DNA of 64,000 nt from an uncultured Lachnospiraceae bacterium (lineage in GTDB: Bacteria > Bacillota > Clostridia > Lachnospirales > Lachnospiraceae): the NCBI GenBank assembly GCA_910589105.1, contig CAJUST010000005.1, forward strand, positions 94,629 to 158,628, read 5' to 3'. Under the pieces are notes generated by a model that had not been told where the DNA came from, searched no databases, and was given only the letters and a program-made list of their open reading frames with translations. The position numbers were made by a program, and so were the translations under genes. The first letter of the stretch is position 1. Each line of letters begins with the position of its first letter. This document shows positions 7,723 through 17,447 of the stretch, in pieces.

Positions 7723-8162
7723 AACGTTTCCGTTAAATGATTCCGCCCGTAAGTAAATCCGGCGTATACCTGTTGCGTATTGCGCATCAATGGGTTCGAG
7801 TGATCCTGTTTAGCTACTTCTAAAAAAGCATCATACAGGTTCACAAGAACCTCATGCGCAGTCTCAATTTCTTTTACACTTCTTTTTAACAAAGCTTTTG
7901 CCAGAGACTCTTTGGCAAATATATAAAGCGGATATAAATTCTTTGAAATCTCATATTGAAAATTTAAAGACTGGATCAGTTCATCAATTCCGCCGGAAGC
8001 CTTCCGCAGCGCTTCTTTGAATCCTGTGTCATCTTCTGCGTTTAGACAAGCTTTCGCATCTTCCATATACGCAAATATAATATCATAAATGACTACAATC
8101 AGCTCACTGCGGTTGCTCTGGCTAATTCTTCTCGTAAAATCCTGCTTTTGCTCCTGTTTCAT
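7686..8162 (-). CDS. fliS: Flagellar export chaperone FliS
   Basis: A 158-residue, mostly helical protein starting MKQEQKQDFTRRISQ, with the FliS core SELIVVIYDIIFAYMEDA near 19-36 and the C-terminal NLYDAFLEVAKQ. AGGGG lies upstream of the ATG at 8160-8162; a longer in-frame start at 8210 lies inside flagellin and is rejected. FliS binds the flagellin C-terminus in the cytoplasm and prevents early polymerisation. It begins 10 bases after the flagellin stop, so the two are cotranscribed. Its 3' end overlaps yaaL by 37 bases tail to tail. Confidence 0.92.
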   Translation of the reverse strand: MKQEQKQDFTRRISQSNRSELIVVIYDIIFAYMEDAKACLNAEDDTGFKEALRKASGGIDELIQSLNFQYEISKNLYPLYIFAKESLAKALLKRSVKEIETAHEVLVNLYDAFLEVAKQDHSNPLMRNTQQVYAGFTYGRNHLTETFQEPENSRGFFA

Positions 8163-8172
8163 CGGCCTGCCC

Positions 8173-9606
8173 CTACTGCAACAACTGAAGCACCGTCTGA
8201 GGAATGTCATTTGCCTGCGCTAACGCTGATGTGCCAGCCTGCTGTAAAATCGTATATTTCGTATATTCCGTCATCTCTTTTGCCATATCAACGTCCCCAA
8301 TACGCGAAATTGCCGCAGTCATATCTTCATTTGATGCATCCAAGCTTTCAACGGCATATTCCAAACGGTTCTGGTAAGCTCCTATAGAGGAACGGACTGT
8401 GCTTGTCGTTTCAATCGCTGCATCTAATGTCGTAATCGCTTTTCCGCCTCCTTCTACTTTCGTCACGTCCACTTCATCTAAGTAAAGCGTCTCAGTTGAA
8501 ACTTTCGGTATCCGCACTTCCATTGTCTGATGCTCGTTTGCCCCAATCTGAAGGGTCATCGTGCCAATATCCGTCACTTCAATGTTTAAATCCCCTGTTT
8601 TTCCAGGCTCAACTTTAAAATTCATCTCAAAACCGTCAATATCCGATACTTTTATTTTATTCCCATCTGTCGTGACAGTTGCCTGCGCGCCAAAAGAAGA
8701 CGGATCATTCTTGTCTAACGTAATCACTGCATCCGTTCCTGTAGACAATGGCTGATTTAAACCAAAGAATGCCTCCAAATCTTGATTTTCAAATTTGATG
8801 TCCACCGTCGAAAATACTCCATACTGGTTCGACACAAAAGCAAGGTTATCTCCAAATGCAAAATCTTTACCAGATGGAGAATATCCGCCTGTTTCCGGAA
8901 AATTTAAGAAATCCTGTGTCGTATTTGCCGGAATTACCAACTGCGCATCTCCCTTTTCCGCGCCAAATCTTACTTTTTCAAAAAACTCCTCTTTCGTCTC
9001 CTCACCAGTAAACTCAATTTCATATCCATTAATCGTCATTTTTCCTTTTGGAACCGGACCTGCGCCTGTCGTCCCTAAAGACGCCGCCTGTGTGGCAGCC
9101 TGCGCAATATTCATCGTATATTGCCCAACGGAAACGGAATCCGTAATCGCCATTCTTGAAACGCCGTCTGCATAAACGCGTGTGTCCGAAGTCCCGTCAA
9201 TTAATTTCTTTGTATTGTATTCCGTATCCCTAGAAATTCTGTCCACTTCTTCTCTTAAGGAAGCGATTTCTTCCTGAATGGCTTCCCTGTCCTCTAGCTG
9301 GTTCGTATCCGTCGCCGCCTGTACGGATAATTCACGCATCCTCTGTAAAATACTAGTAATCTCTCCTAATGCCGTATCCGCAATCTGCAAAACGCTGATT
9401 CCGTTAGAAGCGTTTTCCGATGATTTCGCCAAACCGTCTATTTGCGCCTGCATTTTATTCGTAATCGCCATTCCCGCAGGATCGTCTTTTGCATGGTTGA
9501 GCTTAATGCCCGAAGAAAGCCTTTCCATAGATGCGGCCAGACTGTTCTCCGTCTTTAATAACTGGGCGTTTGTAATCGTTGCTGACATATTGTGGTTAAT
9601 TTTCAT
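8173..9606 (-). CDS. Flagellin
   Basis: A 477-residue filament protein. The conserved D0/D1 N-terminus (MKINHNMSATITNAQLL, then RLSSGIKLNHAKDDPAGMAI) spans about 1-150 and the conserved C-terminus (SRIGDVDMAKEMTEYTKY, ending QTVLQLLQ) the last 90 residues. The middle (about 150-390) is the variable, surface-exposed D2/D3 part with Gly/Thr-rich beta segments. Length is typical of a flagellin with a moderate insert. A sigma-D promoter lies upstream and fliS follows. Symbol left empty because hag versus fliC usage varies. Confidence 0.97.
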   Translation of the reverse strand: MKINHNMSATITNAQLLKTENSLAASMERLSSGIKLNHAKDDPAGMAITNKMQAQIDGLAKSSENASNGISVLQIADTALGEITSILQRMRELSVQAATDTNQLEDREAIQEEIASLREEVDRISRDTEYNTKKLIDGTSDTRVYADGVSRMAITDSVSVGQYTMNIAQAATQAASLGTTGAGPVPKGKMTINGYEIEFTGEETKEEFFEKVRFGAEKGDAQLVIPANTTQDFLNFPETGGYSPSGKDFAFGDNLAFVSNQYGVFSTVDIKFENQDLEAFFGLNQPLSTGTDAVITLDKNDPSSFGAQATVTTDGNKIKVSDIDGFEMNFKVEPGKTGDLNIEVTDIGTMTLQIGANEHQTMEVRIPKVSTETLYLDEVDVTKVEGGGKAITTLDAAIETTSTVRSSIGAYQNRLEYAVESLDASNEDMTAAISRIGDVDMAKEMTEYTKYTILQQAGTSALAQANDIPQTVLQLLQ

Positions 9607-9685
9607 ATTCGATCCCTTCCTATTCTTTCGCGTCCATGCTGCTTATTCTTACGTCCCTGTATCTTATCTATATACTCTGTTTCTT

Positions 9686-9712
9686 ATATCGGCCTAAAAT
9701 TCAAGTTCCTTA
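9686..9712 (-). promoter_or_regulatory. Sigma-D (sigma-28) promoter for flagellin
   Basis: On the minus strand, TAAG (9709-9712), a 15-base spacer, then GCCGATAT (9686-9693). The second box and spacer match the flagellar sigma consensus TAAA-N15-GCCGATAT exactly, with one mismatch in the first box. It lies about 80 bases before the flagellin ATG and its -35 half is inside the last codons of the upstream gene. Confidence 0.85.
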
Positions 9713-12700
9713 ACATTTTGAAGAAAGCTCTCGGCAATTTGATACAATCTTGTCGTCTGCACTTCATATTCTTCTGTCTGTGTGTCATTTTCCTGATTCT
9801 GTTTGGAAGAATGGCTCAAAAACCTTGAAAAATTCAATTTCGTTACAAACGTAACCTGTAAATCGCTCTGCTCTTCTCCAAGCGCTCCTGCAATCTCCTG
9901 AATATGCGATTCTAAAACTTGTTTCGTGTTTTTATTATCCACCGCAACATAACCGGAAATGCCTTTTTCTTTCGCCTCAATGCTCGCTGCGACCTTGCCT
10001 GCCTTTGCAGTTTCAAACATGATTTCCACCATGCCTTTTTTCTTTTCGCCGCGGACGATTTTCAACGATACATTTGTCACTTCATTTCCCACAAGGACAG
10101 GAATCGTGTATTCTTCATTTTCCACAAGCTTGCCGGCAATGGAAATCTGGGTATTTAAAAGTTTTAATTCCCTTATGTCCATGCTTGTAATATGTTCCTC
10201 GTCCGCAATCATGGTTTTCATTACATTTTCAGCCGTTTCCTGAAGGGCTTCCTGAGCCGCCGCCATCTCTTTTGGCGTTTTTAAGGCATTTGCAAAACGG
10301 TTGATAATTTCTTCCTGTATGGCTTTAAAGTCCACTTCTTCACCGGAAAATATTTCCTCACTGTTAAATACTTGGGAAAATACCTGATTCCTCTTATTGA
10401 TAAAACGGTTTGCCGCTAATACATGGTCTACCGTATTTGGCAAATCAAACCGTTCTAGTAAACGGTAAACTTCGTCCTCCGAAGCCGCTGCCTGCTTTAA
10501 TTCCTCTAACTGGCTCTTTGCATATGCATCTTTTAACGCTTCTTCCTCTTGCGTAAACTCAGCCGCGTATTCCGTCAGCGCCTGTTTTAACTGTTCCGGC
10601 GTATACATTTCCCAATCAGGGCTTTCTAACAGTTTTTGCATCGTCACAGGCGTAAGCGTCTCCATTACGTCTTTCATGCAGTCTGCCTGATATGCCGTCT
10701 CAATCTGATCAATAATGGATTTATTCCCCGTATCTGCCGCATCCACGCCGCCAAATTCGTCGTCCACTGTATAATCCATTCCGCTTTTTTTAGAGCTTCT
10801 TACGGCTGTTAATAAATTCCGCATCGTAAGGTCGGCTCCTTGGCTGACTAATGCGCCGATTGCCGCGCCGTCTGTTTTTTCAATTTGATGAATCAGACGG
10901 TACACGCCTATAAAAGTTTCCCTCTCTTTTTCGGATATATCATGGTTTTGCTCTAATTTCCAAAGGTATTCGCTGAAACGTTCCGAATCCGCTCCACTGG
11001 CATTTACACGGATTTCTTCCGCTTTCCGGTTCAATTCATCTAAATTCATATCTAACGGATTGCTGCCCTGTTTGATCAGCTCACGCACTGTCGCAGGCGT
11101 TAAATTCGCAAATGTCCTCTGCACCCGCTCGTCCGCCGCCTTCATCTGAAGTATGGAATCTTCTGTAATCTCAATGCTGTTATACGCCAATATGCGAACC
11201 GCCCTGCGGTTTACATCGCTAGTCTCTAAATTCAAATCTTTTAAAATGTCATCTACATTTGAAAATGCTTTCTGAATGGAATCCCCTAGATCCTTTCTAG
11301 GAGAAGTCATTAAGGTTTCATAACTTTCTCCAGCTTTTTCCATAGATGCTTTCAGTGCATTTCCGGCTTCATGCAGGCTATTGACTGTATCAAGCGAAGC
11401 GCCTTTTACGCCTAACACATACGCAGGAATTTCTTTTAAATCAGTAACTTTCTGCGTCGTTTCTTCAAAAAGGCCCGCCTGTTCCGTATCGGCCGTTTTC
11501 CCGCTTTCTCCAAGCAAAGCCTTATAATAATCTGACTCTTGCTCTTTTAACTGCTCGACTAGTTCTTCTAATGGCTTTGTATCTATGGAAATGCCCTGTT
11601 TTAAAAGAGCCCTGTTTGCCTCCGTAGACATGGCAAGCCTTGTTTCTTCCAAAACCCGCTTTGCCTTTAAAAACAAAAATCCCTGATCCGTGATTTCGTT
11701 TTCCCCTTCGCCTAAAGAGCCTTCCCCAGAAGCTTCCGCCGCATTTTCTAATACGCCGTCTACACCGGAAACGTCTAATTTTCCGCTTTTGCGAAGCTGA
11801 GCCGCCTGTTCTAAACTTTCTATCGTGACTTCAATATTATTTGAAACCAGATAGGCTATGTCTTCATCTGTCGCTTCCGTCACGACTTCCACTGCGCGTT
11901 TTGCCTGAGCCGTCAGCGAATATTCCGACAAAAGAAACGCATCTTTTGGACGATCCCCTTCTAAAACGGCCACTGCGACCGCCTGCGCTATATCCGCCCC
12001 ATCAACAGGAAGGGCTAATCCACTGAGTTTTCGCATATAACTAAAGTTTTCTGCCGTAAATGCAATTCCACTTGAAATCATAAATTGGCTTTGTTCTATC
12101 GTTTCTTCATTTACTTCTTCGCCTGCCGCTGTAATAACCTGTTCCATCTGCTCTTTTAACGCCTCAAAATCAATTTCATCTTCCGGAAGGGCATAAGATG
12201 CGCTGCCTGAAAATTCCGCTAAATAGAGATTTTCAATGCTTGGGCTTAAATGGTTATCCAGCAGATATTTCATTGCGCCTCTGGACAATGAGGTCAGTTC
12301 TTTTGCCTGTTCATAAGCTTTCAATCCGTCCGACAAATTTTCTTCCGTAACTGGAAGGTCATTCGCTTCAAAACAGCTTTCTAACTGGCTTGCTGCCGCT
12401 AAGCTGCCGGATATTGCTTCTATCTGCTCTTTCGTTAAAGCTCCTCCCATATCCGAAACATCTACGCCCGCTTTTGCAAGCTGCGCTTTTATTTTATCCG
12501 TAACGGTGACAATCGTATCCGATCCAGTGGAATGAATGTCAAACCCTTCTTCCTGCGCTTGTTTATAATCTTCCGGCGTCATCGTATTCGACAAAACTGC
12601 CATCTGGTTTTTCCGGCTTGCCGCATCCATCTGATTTTCCATTTTTTCCTGAAATTCTTCAAGAGCGCCCTTTTGCATTAAGTCTTCTTTTTCATATCCC

Positions 12701-12843
12701 GTCTGACCGATGCGTTCCGAAGGATCTAACGCATCCAGCTTTGCTTTTGCCGTCTTGGCAAAAGAAACGCCTGCGCTTGTTTTTTCAAATGGTTTTTCCT
12801 TCTGCACAGTTTGGTCAAATATGCTTCCATTCTCAATCTTCAT
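9694..12843 (-). CDS. Very long alpha-helical repeat protein of the flagellar locus (DUF6240-like)
   Basis: A 1049-residue acidic protein starting MKIENGSIFDQTVQ; AGGT precedes the ATG at 12843, and a longer in-frame start at 12873 lacks a better site. A degenerate motif recurs about ten times: a short helix, then (I/L)xxxxIxxTxENLxxM-like segments (NHLSPSIENLYLA, SGIAFTAENFSYM, NNIEVTIESLEQA, NSIEITEDSILQM). The last 200 residues, with a beta-rich block near 900-1000, could be a FliK-like C-terminal region, but this is a guess. No signal peptide or membrane helix. I recall such proteins as DUF6240 beside Clostridia flagellin genes; function unknown. A weak sigma-D-like ACCGACAT lies near 12886. 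Confidence 0.7.
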   Translation of the reverse strand: MKIENGSIFDQTVQKEKPFEKTSAGVSFAKTAKAKLDALDPSERIGQTGYEKEDLMQKGALEEFQEKMENQMDAASRKNQMAVLSNTMTPEDYKQAQEEGFDIHSTGSDTIVTVTDKIKAQLAKAGVDVSDMGGALTKEQIEAISGSLAAASQLESCFEANDLPVTEENLSDGLKAYEQAKELTSLSRGAMKYLLDNHLSPSIENLYLAEFSGSASYALPEDEIDFEALKEQMEQVITAAGEEVNEETIEQSQFMISSGIAFTAENFSYMRKLSGLALPVDGADIAQAVAVAVLEGDRPKDAFLLSEYSLTAQAKRAVEVVTEATDEDIAYLVSNNIEVTIESLEQAAQLRKSGKLDVSGVDGVLENAAEASGEGSLGEGENEITDQGFLFLKAKRVLEETRLAMSTEANRALLKQGISIDTKPLEELVEQLKEQESDYYKALLGESGKTADTEQAGLFEETTQKVTDLKEIPAYVLGVKGASLDTVNSLHEAGNALKASMEKAGESYETLMTSPRKDLGDSIQKAFSNVDDILKDLNLETSDVNRRAVRILAYNSIEITEDSILQMKAADERVQRTFANLTPATVRELIKQGSNPLDMNLDELNRKAEEIRVNASGADSERFSEYLWKLEQNHDISEKERETFIGVYRLIHQIEKTDGAAIGALVSQGADLTMRNLLTAVRSSKKSGMDYTVDDEFGGVDAADTGNKSIIDQIETAYQADCMKDVMETLTPVTMQKLLESPDWEMYTPEQLKQALTEYAAEFTQEEEALKDAYAKSQLEELKQAAASEDEVYRLLERFDLPNTVDHVLAANRFINKRNQVFSQVFNSEEIFSGEEVDFKAIQEEIINRFANALKTPKEMAAAQEALQETAENVMKTMIADEEHITSMDIRELKLLNTQISIAGKLVENEEYTIPVLVGNEVTNVSLKIVRGEKKKGMVEIMFETAKAGKVAASIEAKEKGISGYVAVDNKNTKQVLESHIQEIAGALGEEQSDLQVTFVTKLNFSRFLSHSSKQNQENDTQTEEYEVQTTRLYQIAESFLQNVKELEF

Positions 12844-12928
12844 AAGTTTACCTCGTCTTCTTTTCACTGTCATGTTCTAATTATTATGTCGGTAAAAATT
12901 GAAAAAACTGAACACTTTCCTTACACAT

Positions 12929-12985
12929 AAAAAGGAACTGCCGCAAAATATCTTGTTTGCCAGACATATTTTGCAACAGCCCTTT
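12929..12985 (-). terminator. Rho-independent terminator of glgB
   Basis: Reading the minus strand, the stem arm at 12966-12985 (AAAGGGCTGTTGCAAAATAT) pairs with 12932-12951 around a 14-base loop and is followed by a T-run. The upper stem opens with the same AAAGGGCTGTTGCAA seen in the terminator after jag. Confidence 0.8.
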
Positions 12986-13006
12986 CTAATTCTTTATTCT
13001 TTTCAA

Positions 13007-14914
13007 TTAATATGAAAACCTGAAAACCGCCACTCCATAGCCGGCCAAAGGATACGCAATCGAATAATCCCTTCCGTCACATTCCTGCTTTTTCGCTTTA
13101 TAGCTTAACGGCTTTTCTTCCCCACTGCCGCCAAATTTCGGATCGTCACTATGGAAAATTAATCGGTACGACTTTTTCACCGGAACGCCGACCCGGAAAT
13201 CTTCCCTGTCTACCGGAGTAAAATTGCAGACGAATAACAAGCAATTCTTGCCGTCCCTGCTCTTTCTGATAAAACTAAAAATACTCCTATCCGCATCATT
13301 TGCATTAATCCACTCGAATCCATCCCAACTATGGTCAAGTTCATACATAGCCGGATATTTTTTGTACAGATGTAACAGTTCTTTTACATAATTTTGCATT
13401 TGTTTATGCTCCGGCTTTTCTAACAAATGCCACTCCAGTTCCGTTTTCTCACTCCACTCATGAAGCTGGGCAAATTCCTGACCCATAAATAAAAGTTTTT
13501 TTCCGGGGTGGCCCATCATAAACGCATAGCCGACTTTTAAATTGGAAAATTTATCTTCTCCAAGCCCCGGCATCTTATTGATCATGGAACATTTTAAGTG
13601 GACGACTTCGTCGTGGGAAAGCACAAGAATATATTTTTCACTTCCATTATAAGACATGGCAAACGTCATTTTATTGTGGTTATTTTTACGGAAATACGGA
13701 TCTAATTTCATATAATCCAAAAAATCATGCATCCAGCCCATATTCCATTTCAGCGAGAAGTTTAACCCGCCATCTTCCGCAGGGCCTGTTACCATTGGCC
13801 ATGCAGTGGATTCTTCCGCAATCATCACAGCTCCCTTATTGCGTCCGGTTATCAGCGTATTGATATGGCGGAAAAATTCAATCGCGTCTAAATTTTTATT
13901 CTCGCCATATTCATTTGCAACCCACTGCCCGTCTTGTTTTCCATAATCCAGATATAACATGGAAGCTACTGCATCGACGCGAAGCCCGTCGATATGATAG
14001 TGTTCCACCCACATCAGGGCGCTTCCAATTAAAAAGTTTTTGACATAGCTGTTCCCATAATCGAATATTTTCGTTCCCCAATCGGGGTGTTCCCCTTTTC
14101 TAGGATCTGCATATTCATATAACGGCTCTCCGTCAAATTCCGCAAGCCCATGCGCATCTCTTGGAAAATGCGCCGGCACCCAGTCTAAAATTACCCCGAT
14201 ATTATGCCTATGGAAATAGTTTATCATCCATGCAAAATCCTCTGGCGTTCCATAACGGGACGTTGGAGCGTAATATCCGGTCACTTGATATCCCCAAGAA
14301 CCGTCAAATGGATATTCTGAAATCCCCATGAGCTCAACGTGCGTATATCCCATCTCTTTTACATACGAACCAAGCGCTTTTGCAAACTCACGGTAGGTGT
14401 AAAACCCATTATCTTCCTCATATCCTAGATGCCGCATCCATGAACCAATATGCGCCTCATAGATGCTCATAGGAACTTCGTCCATCGTTTTTAATTCCGC
14501 CCGTTTTTTCATCCAAGCGTCATCTGTCCACTTTATTTTATTAATATCTACAATTTTAGATGCCGTTCCCGGCCTTACCTCGGCAAAATTTGCATACGGG
14601 TCTGCCTTGTAGAGTTTCCTATCATCCTGAGTGATAATCAGATACTTATACAAGCTCCCTGTTTTTAACCCTGTGACAAACAATTCATACACACCGGCAT
14701 CGACGGGTTTTAAACGTTTCATCTCATGTGAAGTTTCATTCCAGTCATTAAAATCCCCAACAACAAATACAGCCTTTGCATGTGGGGCATATACCGTAAA
14801 GCAGACGCCGCTTTTTTTCCGGCGGGTCATAGGATGCGCCCCCATCTTTTTATAAATGTCATAATGCGTTGCCTGCCCGAACAAATACATGTCCATTTCT
14901 GTAAAATTCCCCAT
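13007..14914 (-). CDS. glgB: 1,4-alpha-glucan branching enzyme
   Basis: A 635-residue GH13 enzyme that makes alpha-1,6 branches in glycogen. An N-terminal CBM48 domain (about 20-120; VYAPHAKAVFVVGDFNDW) precedes the catalytic barrel. Catalytic residues are visible in order: DGLRVDAVASM (nucleophile Asp), MIAEESTAWP (acid/base Glu) and LSHDEVVH (transition-state Asp). GGAGGG lies before the ATG at 14914; an in-frame start at 15055 would overlap the upstream gene by about 120 bases and is rejected. No other glycogen gene is adjacent; the upstream TPR-ATPase gene ends 19 bases before it. Confidence 0.95.
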   Translation of the reverse strand: MGNFTEMDMYLFGQATHYDIYKKMGAHPMTRRKKSGVCFTVYAPHAKAVFVVGDFNDWNETSHEMKRLKPVDAGVYELFVTGLKTGSLYKYLIITQDDRKLYKADPYANFAEVRPGTASKIVDINKIKWTDDAWMKKRAELKTMDEVPMSIYEAHIGSWMRHLGYEEDNGFYTYREFAKALGSYVKEMGYTHVELMGISEYPFDGSWGYQVTGYYAPTSRYGTPEDFAWMINYFHRHNIGVILDWVPAHFPRDAHGLAEFDGEPLYEYADPRKGEHPDWGTKIFDYGNSYVKNFLIGSALMWVEHYHIDGLRVDAVASMLYLDYGKQDGQWVANEYGENKNLDAIEFFRHINTLITGRNKGAVMIAEESTAWPMVTGPAEDGGLNFSLKWNMGWMHDFLDYMKLDPYFRKNNHNKMTFAMSYNGSEKYILVLSHDEVVHLKCSMINKMPGLGEDKFSNLKVGYAFMMGHPGKKLLFMGQEFAQLHEWSEKTELEWHLLEKPEHKQMQNYVKELLHLYKKYPAMYELDHSWDGFEWINANDADRSIFSFIRKSRDGKNCLLFVCNFTPVDREDFRVGVPVKKSYRLIFHSDDPKFGGSGEEKPLSYKAKKQECDGRDYSIAYPLAGYGVAVFRFSY

Positions 14915-14933
14915 AACTAATACCCTCCATTTT

Positions 14934-17420
14934 TTATTCTTCAAAATCTTTTTCTTTGAGTATGACATAATTATCTTCCGTATATCTTCTGGAAGTAATG
15001 ATTGAAATTGCTTTTTGCAGTGAGTTTTTCTCAGAGCGCTGTATCGCTTTATCAACGATTTCCTTTACTTCCGTTAAATTCGTCGCCCTATCTAATCTCT
15101 GTATGTTGCTAATCCGATTATAAAGCGCCAAAACTCCCATTGTGTCAATTTCATAATCCAATTCATGAGCATACGCTTTTCCAAACTCCACTAATTCATC
15201 GCTGGTAAATATCGGAATGATCACCCTTTGCGTAAATTTTCTGGCAAATCCCTCATCTTGCCCCAATGCCTGATTTAATCCCTTTCTAGTGTCTTCCATA
15301 AGGACTAAAATGCCGCTTGCGTCATTTTCTAACAACAGTGATAATTTTACTGCGGTTTCGCGTGAAATTTCTCCTGCATGTTCTATTATCAGGTATCCTC
15401 CCGCAATTTTTTGAATCAGTTTCGTAAGGTCTTTTTTATTTAACGCTTTCGCGTCAATTTTTCCGATTTTGCTTTTTGGGCGTTTCAGTTCCCTTTGGAG
15501 CGCTTTTACAAATGCCGCCGCAAGGACTGTCTTCCCCGAACCTTCCACCCCCTGTATTAAAATATGCCCTGTAGGAGTCGGCTGCCTTGATCTTAACTTT
15601 TTAAGGGAAACTGTAAGCGTCTGGCAAATCTGCGTCTCCATTCCGCTTACCGGAACAAAATAAGAAAAGATCGCTTTTTGTTCTTCACTTAATTTAGAAA
15701 CTGACGGCTTTTCTTTTTTTTGTTTTGGTTTCAGCGGGCTTATTTTCTGTTCAACAAAAACTTTCTCCTGTTGTTCTCCCAGCGTTTGCTCCGTGGGTGT
15801 TTGTTCCGTGACTTTCTGTTCTTCTATTTTTTTCTCTAAAGCTTCTTCTATTTTTTTTACTTTAATTTCCTTTGTGTCCTGCTTGAGAAGACTGGATTCT
15901 TTTTCGGTAAATTTTTCCGGCGGGATGCCATAAAACTCGGCTTCCGCCAAACGCATTTCTTCTTCCTCTTTTTTTTCAAACTGCTGTGGGACATAAGGCT
16001 TTAACCCAATTTGCTCATCAAAATTCGGTTTTGCCTGTTTTATTTTTTTTAGAAGCTCGTGTTCTTCTTTTTCAGCTTCGGATTCTTCCTTCTGCTCAAA
16101 ACCTTCGTTCTTTTCGGCTTCTTCTTCTTTTGCTTCTTCCTTTAATTTATTAATCTGTTGTTGAAGCATATCGTTCATGCCCGCCATCAGCTTGCTTGCG
16201 CGTTCTTCATCGGAGATATTCGATTCGGAAAGATATTCTTCCTGCAAAAGCTGTGTTGGCGAAATTCCGGCATCGAGCTTTGGAATCACCTCTGCAAGCC
16301 GCTCCATAATGTCTCCGGCTTCCTGTAATGCCCTTGCTTTTGCCGTCTCTAATTTTTTCTGCTGCGCCATCTGTAATGCGGACTTAGCCGCGCGCCTCGT
16401 CTTTTCCCAATCACTTAACACATCTTGAATGCTCATCTGCCCTTCAATCTGTGTTTCCGGAGACTTATCAGAAACCATAATGCTCATTTGTCCGTCTGTG
16501 TCTTCCGCTAAAATCTCTTTGAAGTTACTGCGCAGCGTTTTGTCAATTTCTTCTTCCACTTCTTCTTTTTGTGGCTGTCCTTCGTTTCTGGGCACTTGCA
16601 GATATGGAATTTCCTCTACCATTTTTTTAATGTTATCCATGGTATTGTCCACAGTCTCCTGTTTCGTCGCTTCCATAATTTGCTGCATACTCTTTTTTAA
16701 TTCTTCCTGAAGGTTTGCCGTGTTAAACTTACTGACATTTTCCTGAACGATCGGAATCCTGACAGATCCGTCTTCCGGCGGACGGATTTCTTTTACGCCG
16801 TCCCTATGCTGTTTTAAAGTCCGGTATTTATCTTCCTGAACCTTCGTCAAAGGCTGATAGTGCATCTTAAGCTCCAACGCCCGTTCTACATAAATGCCGT
16901 CTCCAAACCATAAAATTAACTCGTCGCAGGCATCGATGCACTTTTCGCTCTCCCCTGCCTGATGGTAAAGGTACGCAAGCTGGTACGCCCATTCTTCCGT
17001 GTATTCGGATTCTTTTAATTCCTCCAAAATTGTAATCAGCGTTTTATAGTCAGCGCCCTTTTCCTTGCTGATTTTGTAACGCAGAATATATTTTAAATTA
17101 TCGTGTGGCGCAATCTCTACAAATTCATCGTAGTATTCTTCCGCTTCTTCGATATTTTTCATTTTAATTGCAAGTTCAGCTAAACGGTAAATAATCATTC
17201 TCCCAATCGGAGAACGGTCATATGCCATCAGAAGAATATCTCTCGCTTCTTCATACCTTTTTAATTTCGAATAGATATCCCCTGCCCGCATCAAAAGGTT
17301 GACATTCTTCACTTTCCGCCAATTCATTGAATCTGCAATTTCAGCGGCAGTTTCAAAATCCCCCTTCGACGCCAGAGCTTTCATCTGATCTAATTTTAAC
17401 TTATATTCGTACTTATCCAA
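14934..17420 (-). CDS. Large TPR protein with C-terminal AAA-like ATPase domain, function unknown
   Basis: An 828-residue protein starting at TTG with AGGGGTGA upstream. Residues about 1-210 form TPR-like repeats (AGDIYSKLKRYEEARDILL and neighbours). A long acidic, Glu/Lys-rich, probably disordered or coiled middle covers about 215-600. The C-terminal AAA-like domain has Walker A GVEGSGKT and a Walker B-like strand GGYLIIEHAGEIS near 695, in which Glu-His replaces the usual Asp-Glu; a CbbX-like pattern. No membrane segment. It sits directly upstream of glgB and may be cotranscribed. I do not recognise a named family; a scaffold or remodelling ATPase is inference. Confidence 0.7.
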   Translation of the reverse strand: MDKYEYKLKLDQMKALASKGDFETAAEIADSMNWRKVKNVNLLMRAGDIYSKLKRYEEARDILLMAYDRSPIGRMIIYRLAELAIKMKNIEEAEEYYDEFVEIAPHDNLKYILRYKISKEKGADYKTLITILEELKESEYTEEWAYQLAYLYHQAGESEKCIDACDELILWFGDGIYVERALELKMHYQPLTKVQEDKYRTLKQHRDGVKEIRPPEDGSVRIPIVQENVSKFNTANLQEELKKSMQQIMEATKQETVDNTMDNIKKMVEEIPYLQVPRNEGQPQKEEVEEEIDKTLRSNFKEILAEDTDGQMSIMVSDKSPETQIEGQMSIQDVLSDWEKTRRAAKSALQMAQQKKLETAKARALQEAGDIMERLAEVIPKLDAGISPTQLLQEEYLSESNISDEERASKLMAGMNDMLQQQINKLKEEAKEEEAEKNEGFEQKEESEAEKEEHELLKKIKQAKPNFDEQIGLKPYVPQQFEKKEEEEMRLAEAEFYGIPPEKFTEKESSLLKQDTKEIKVKKIEEALEKKIEEQKVTEQTPTEQTLGEQQEKVFVEQKISPLKPKQKKEKPSVSKLSEEQKAIFSYFVPVSGMETQICQTLTVSLKKLRSRQPTPTGHILIQGVEGSGKTVLAAAFVKALQRELKRPKSKIGKIDAKALNKKDLTKLIQKIAGGYLIIEHAGEISRETAVKLSLLLENDASGILVLMEDTRKGLNQALGQDEGFARKFTQRVIIPIFTSDELVEFGKAYAHELDYEIDTMGVLALYNRISNIQRLDRATNLTEVKEIVDKAIQRSEKNSLQKAISIITSRRYTEDNYVILKEKDFEE

Positions 17421-17447
17421 TTTGTGTCACCCCTAAATAGCCCTATG

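Noticed and set aside
9592..10243. Several plus-strand frames opposite the flagellin and long flagellar-locus genes
   Set aside because: They are shadows of well-supported minus-strand genes with family motifs and ribosome sites.
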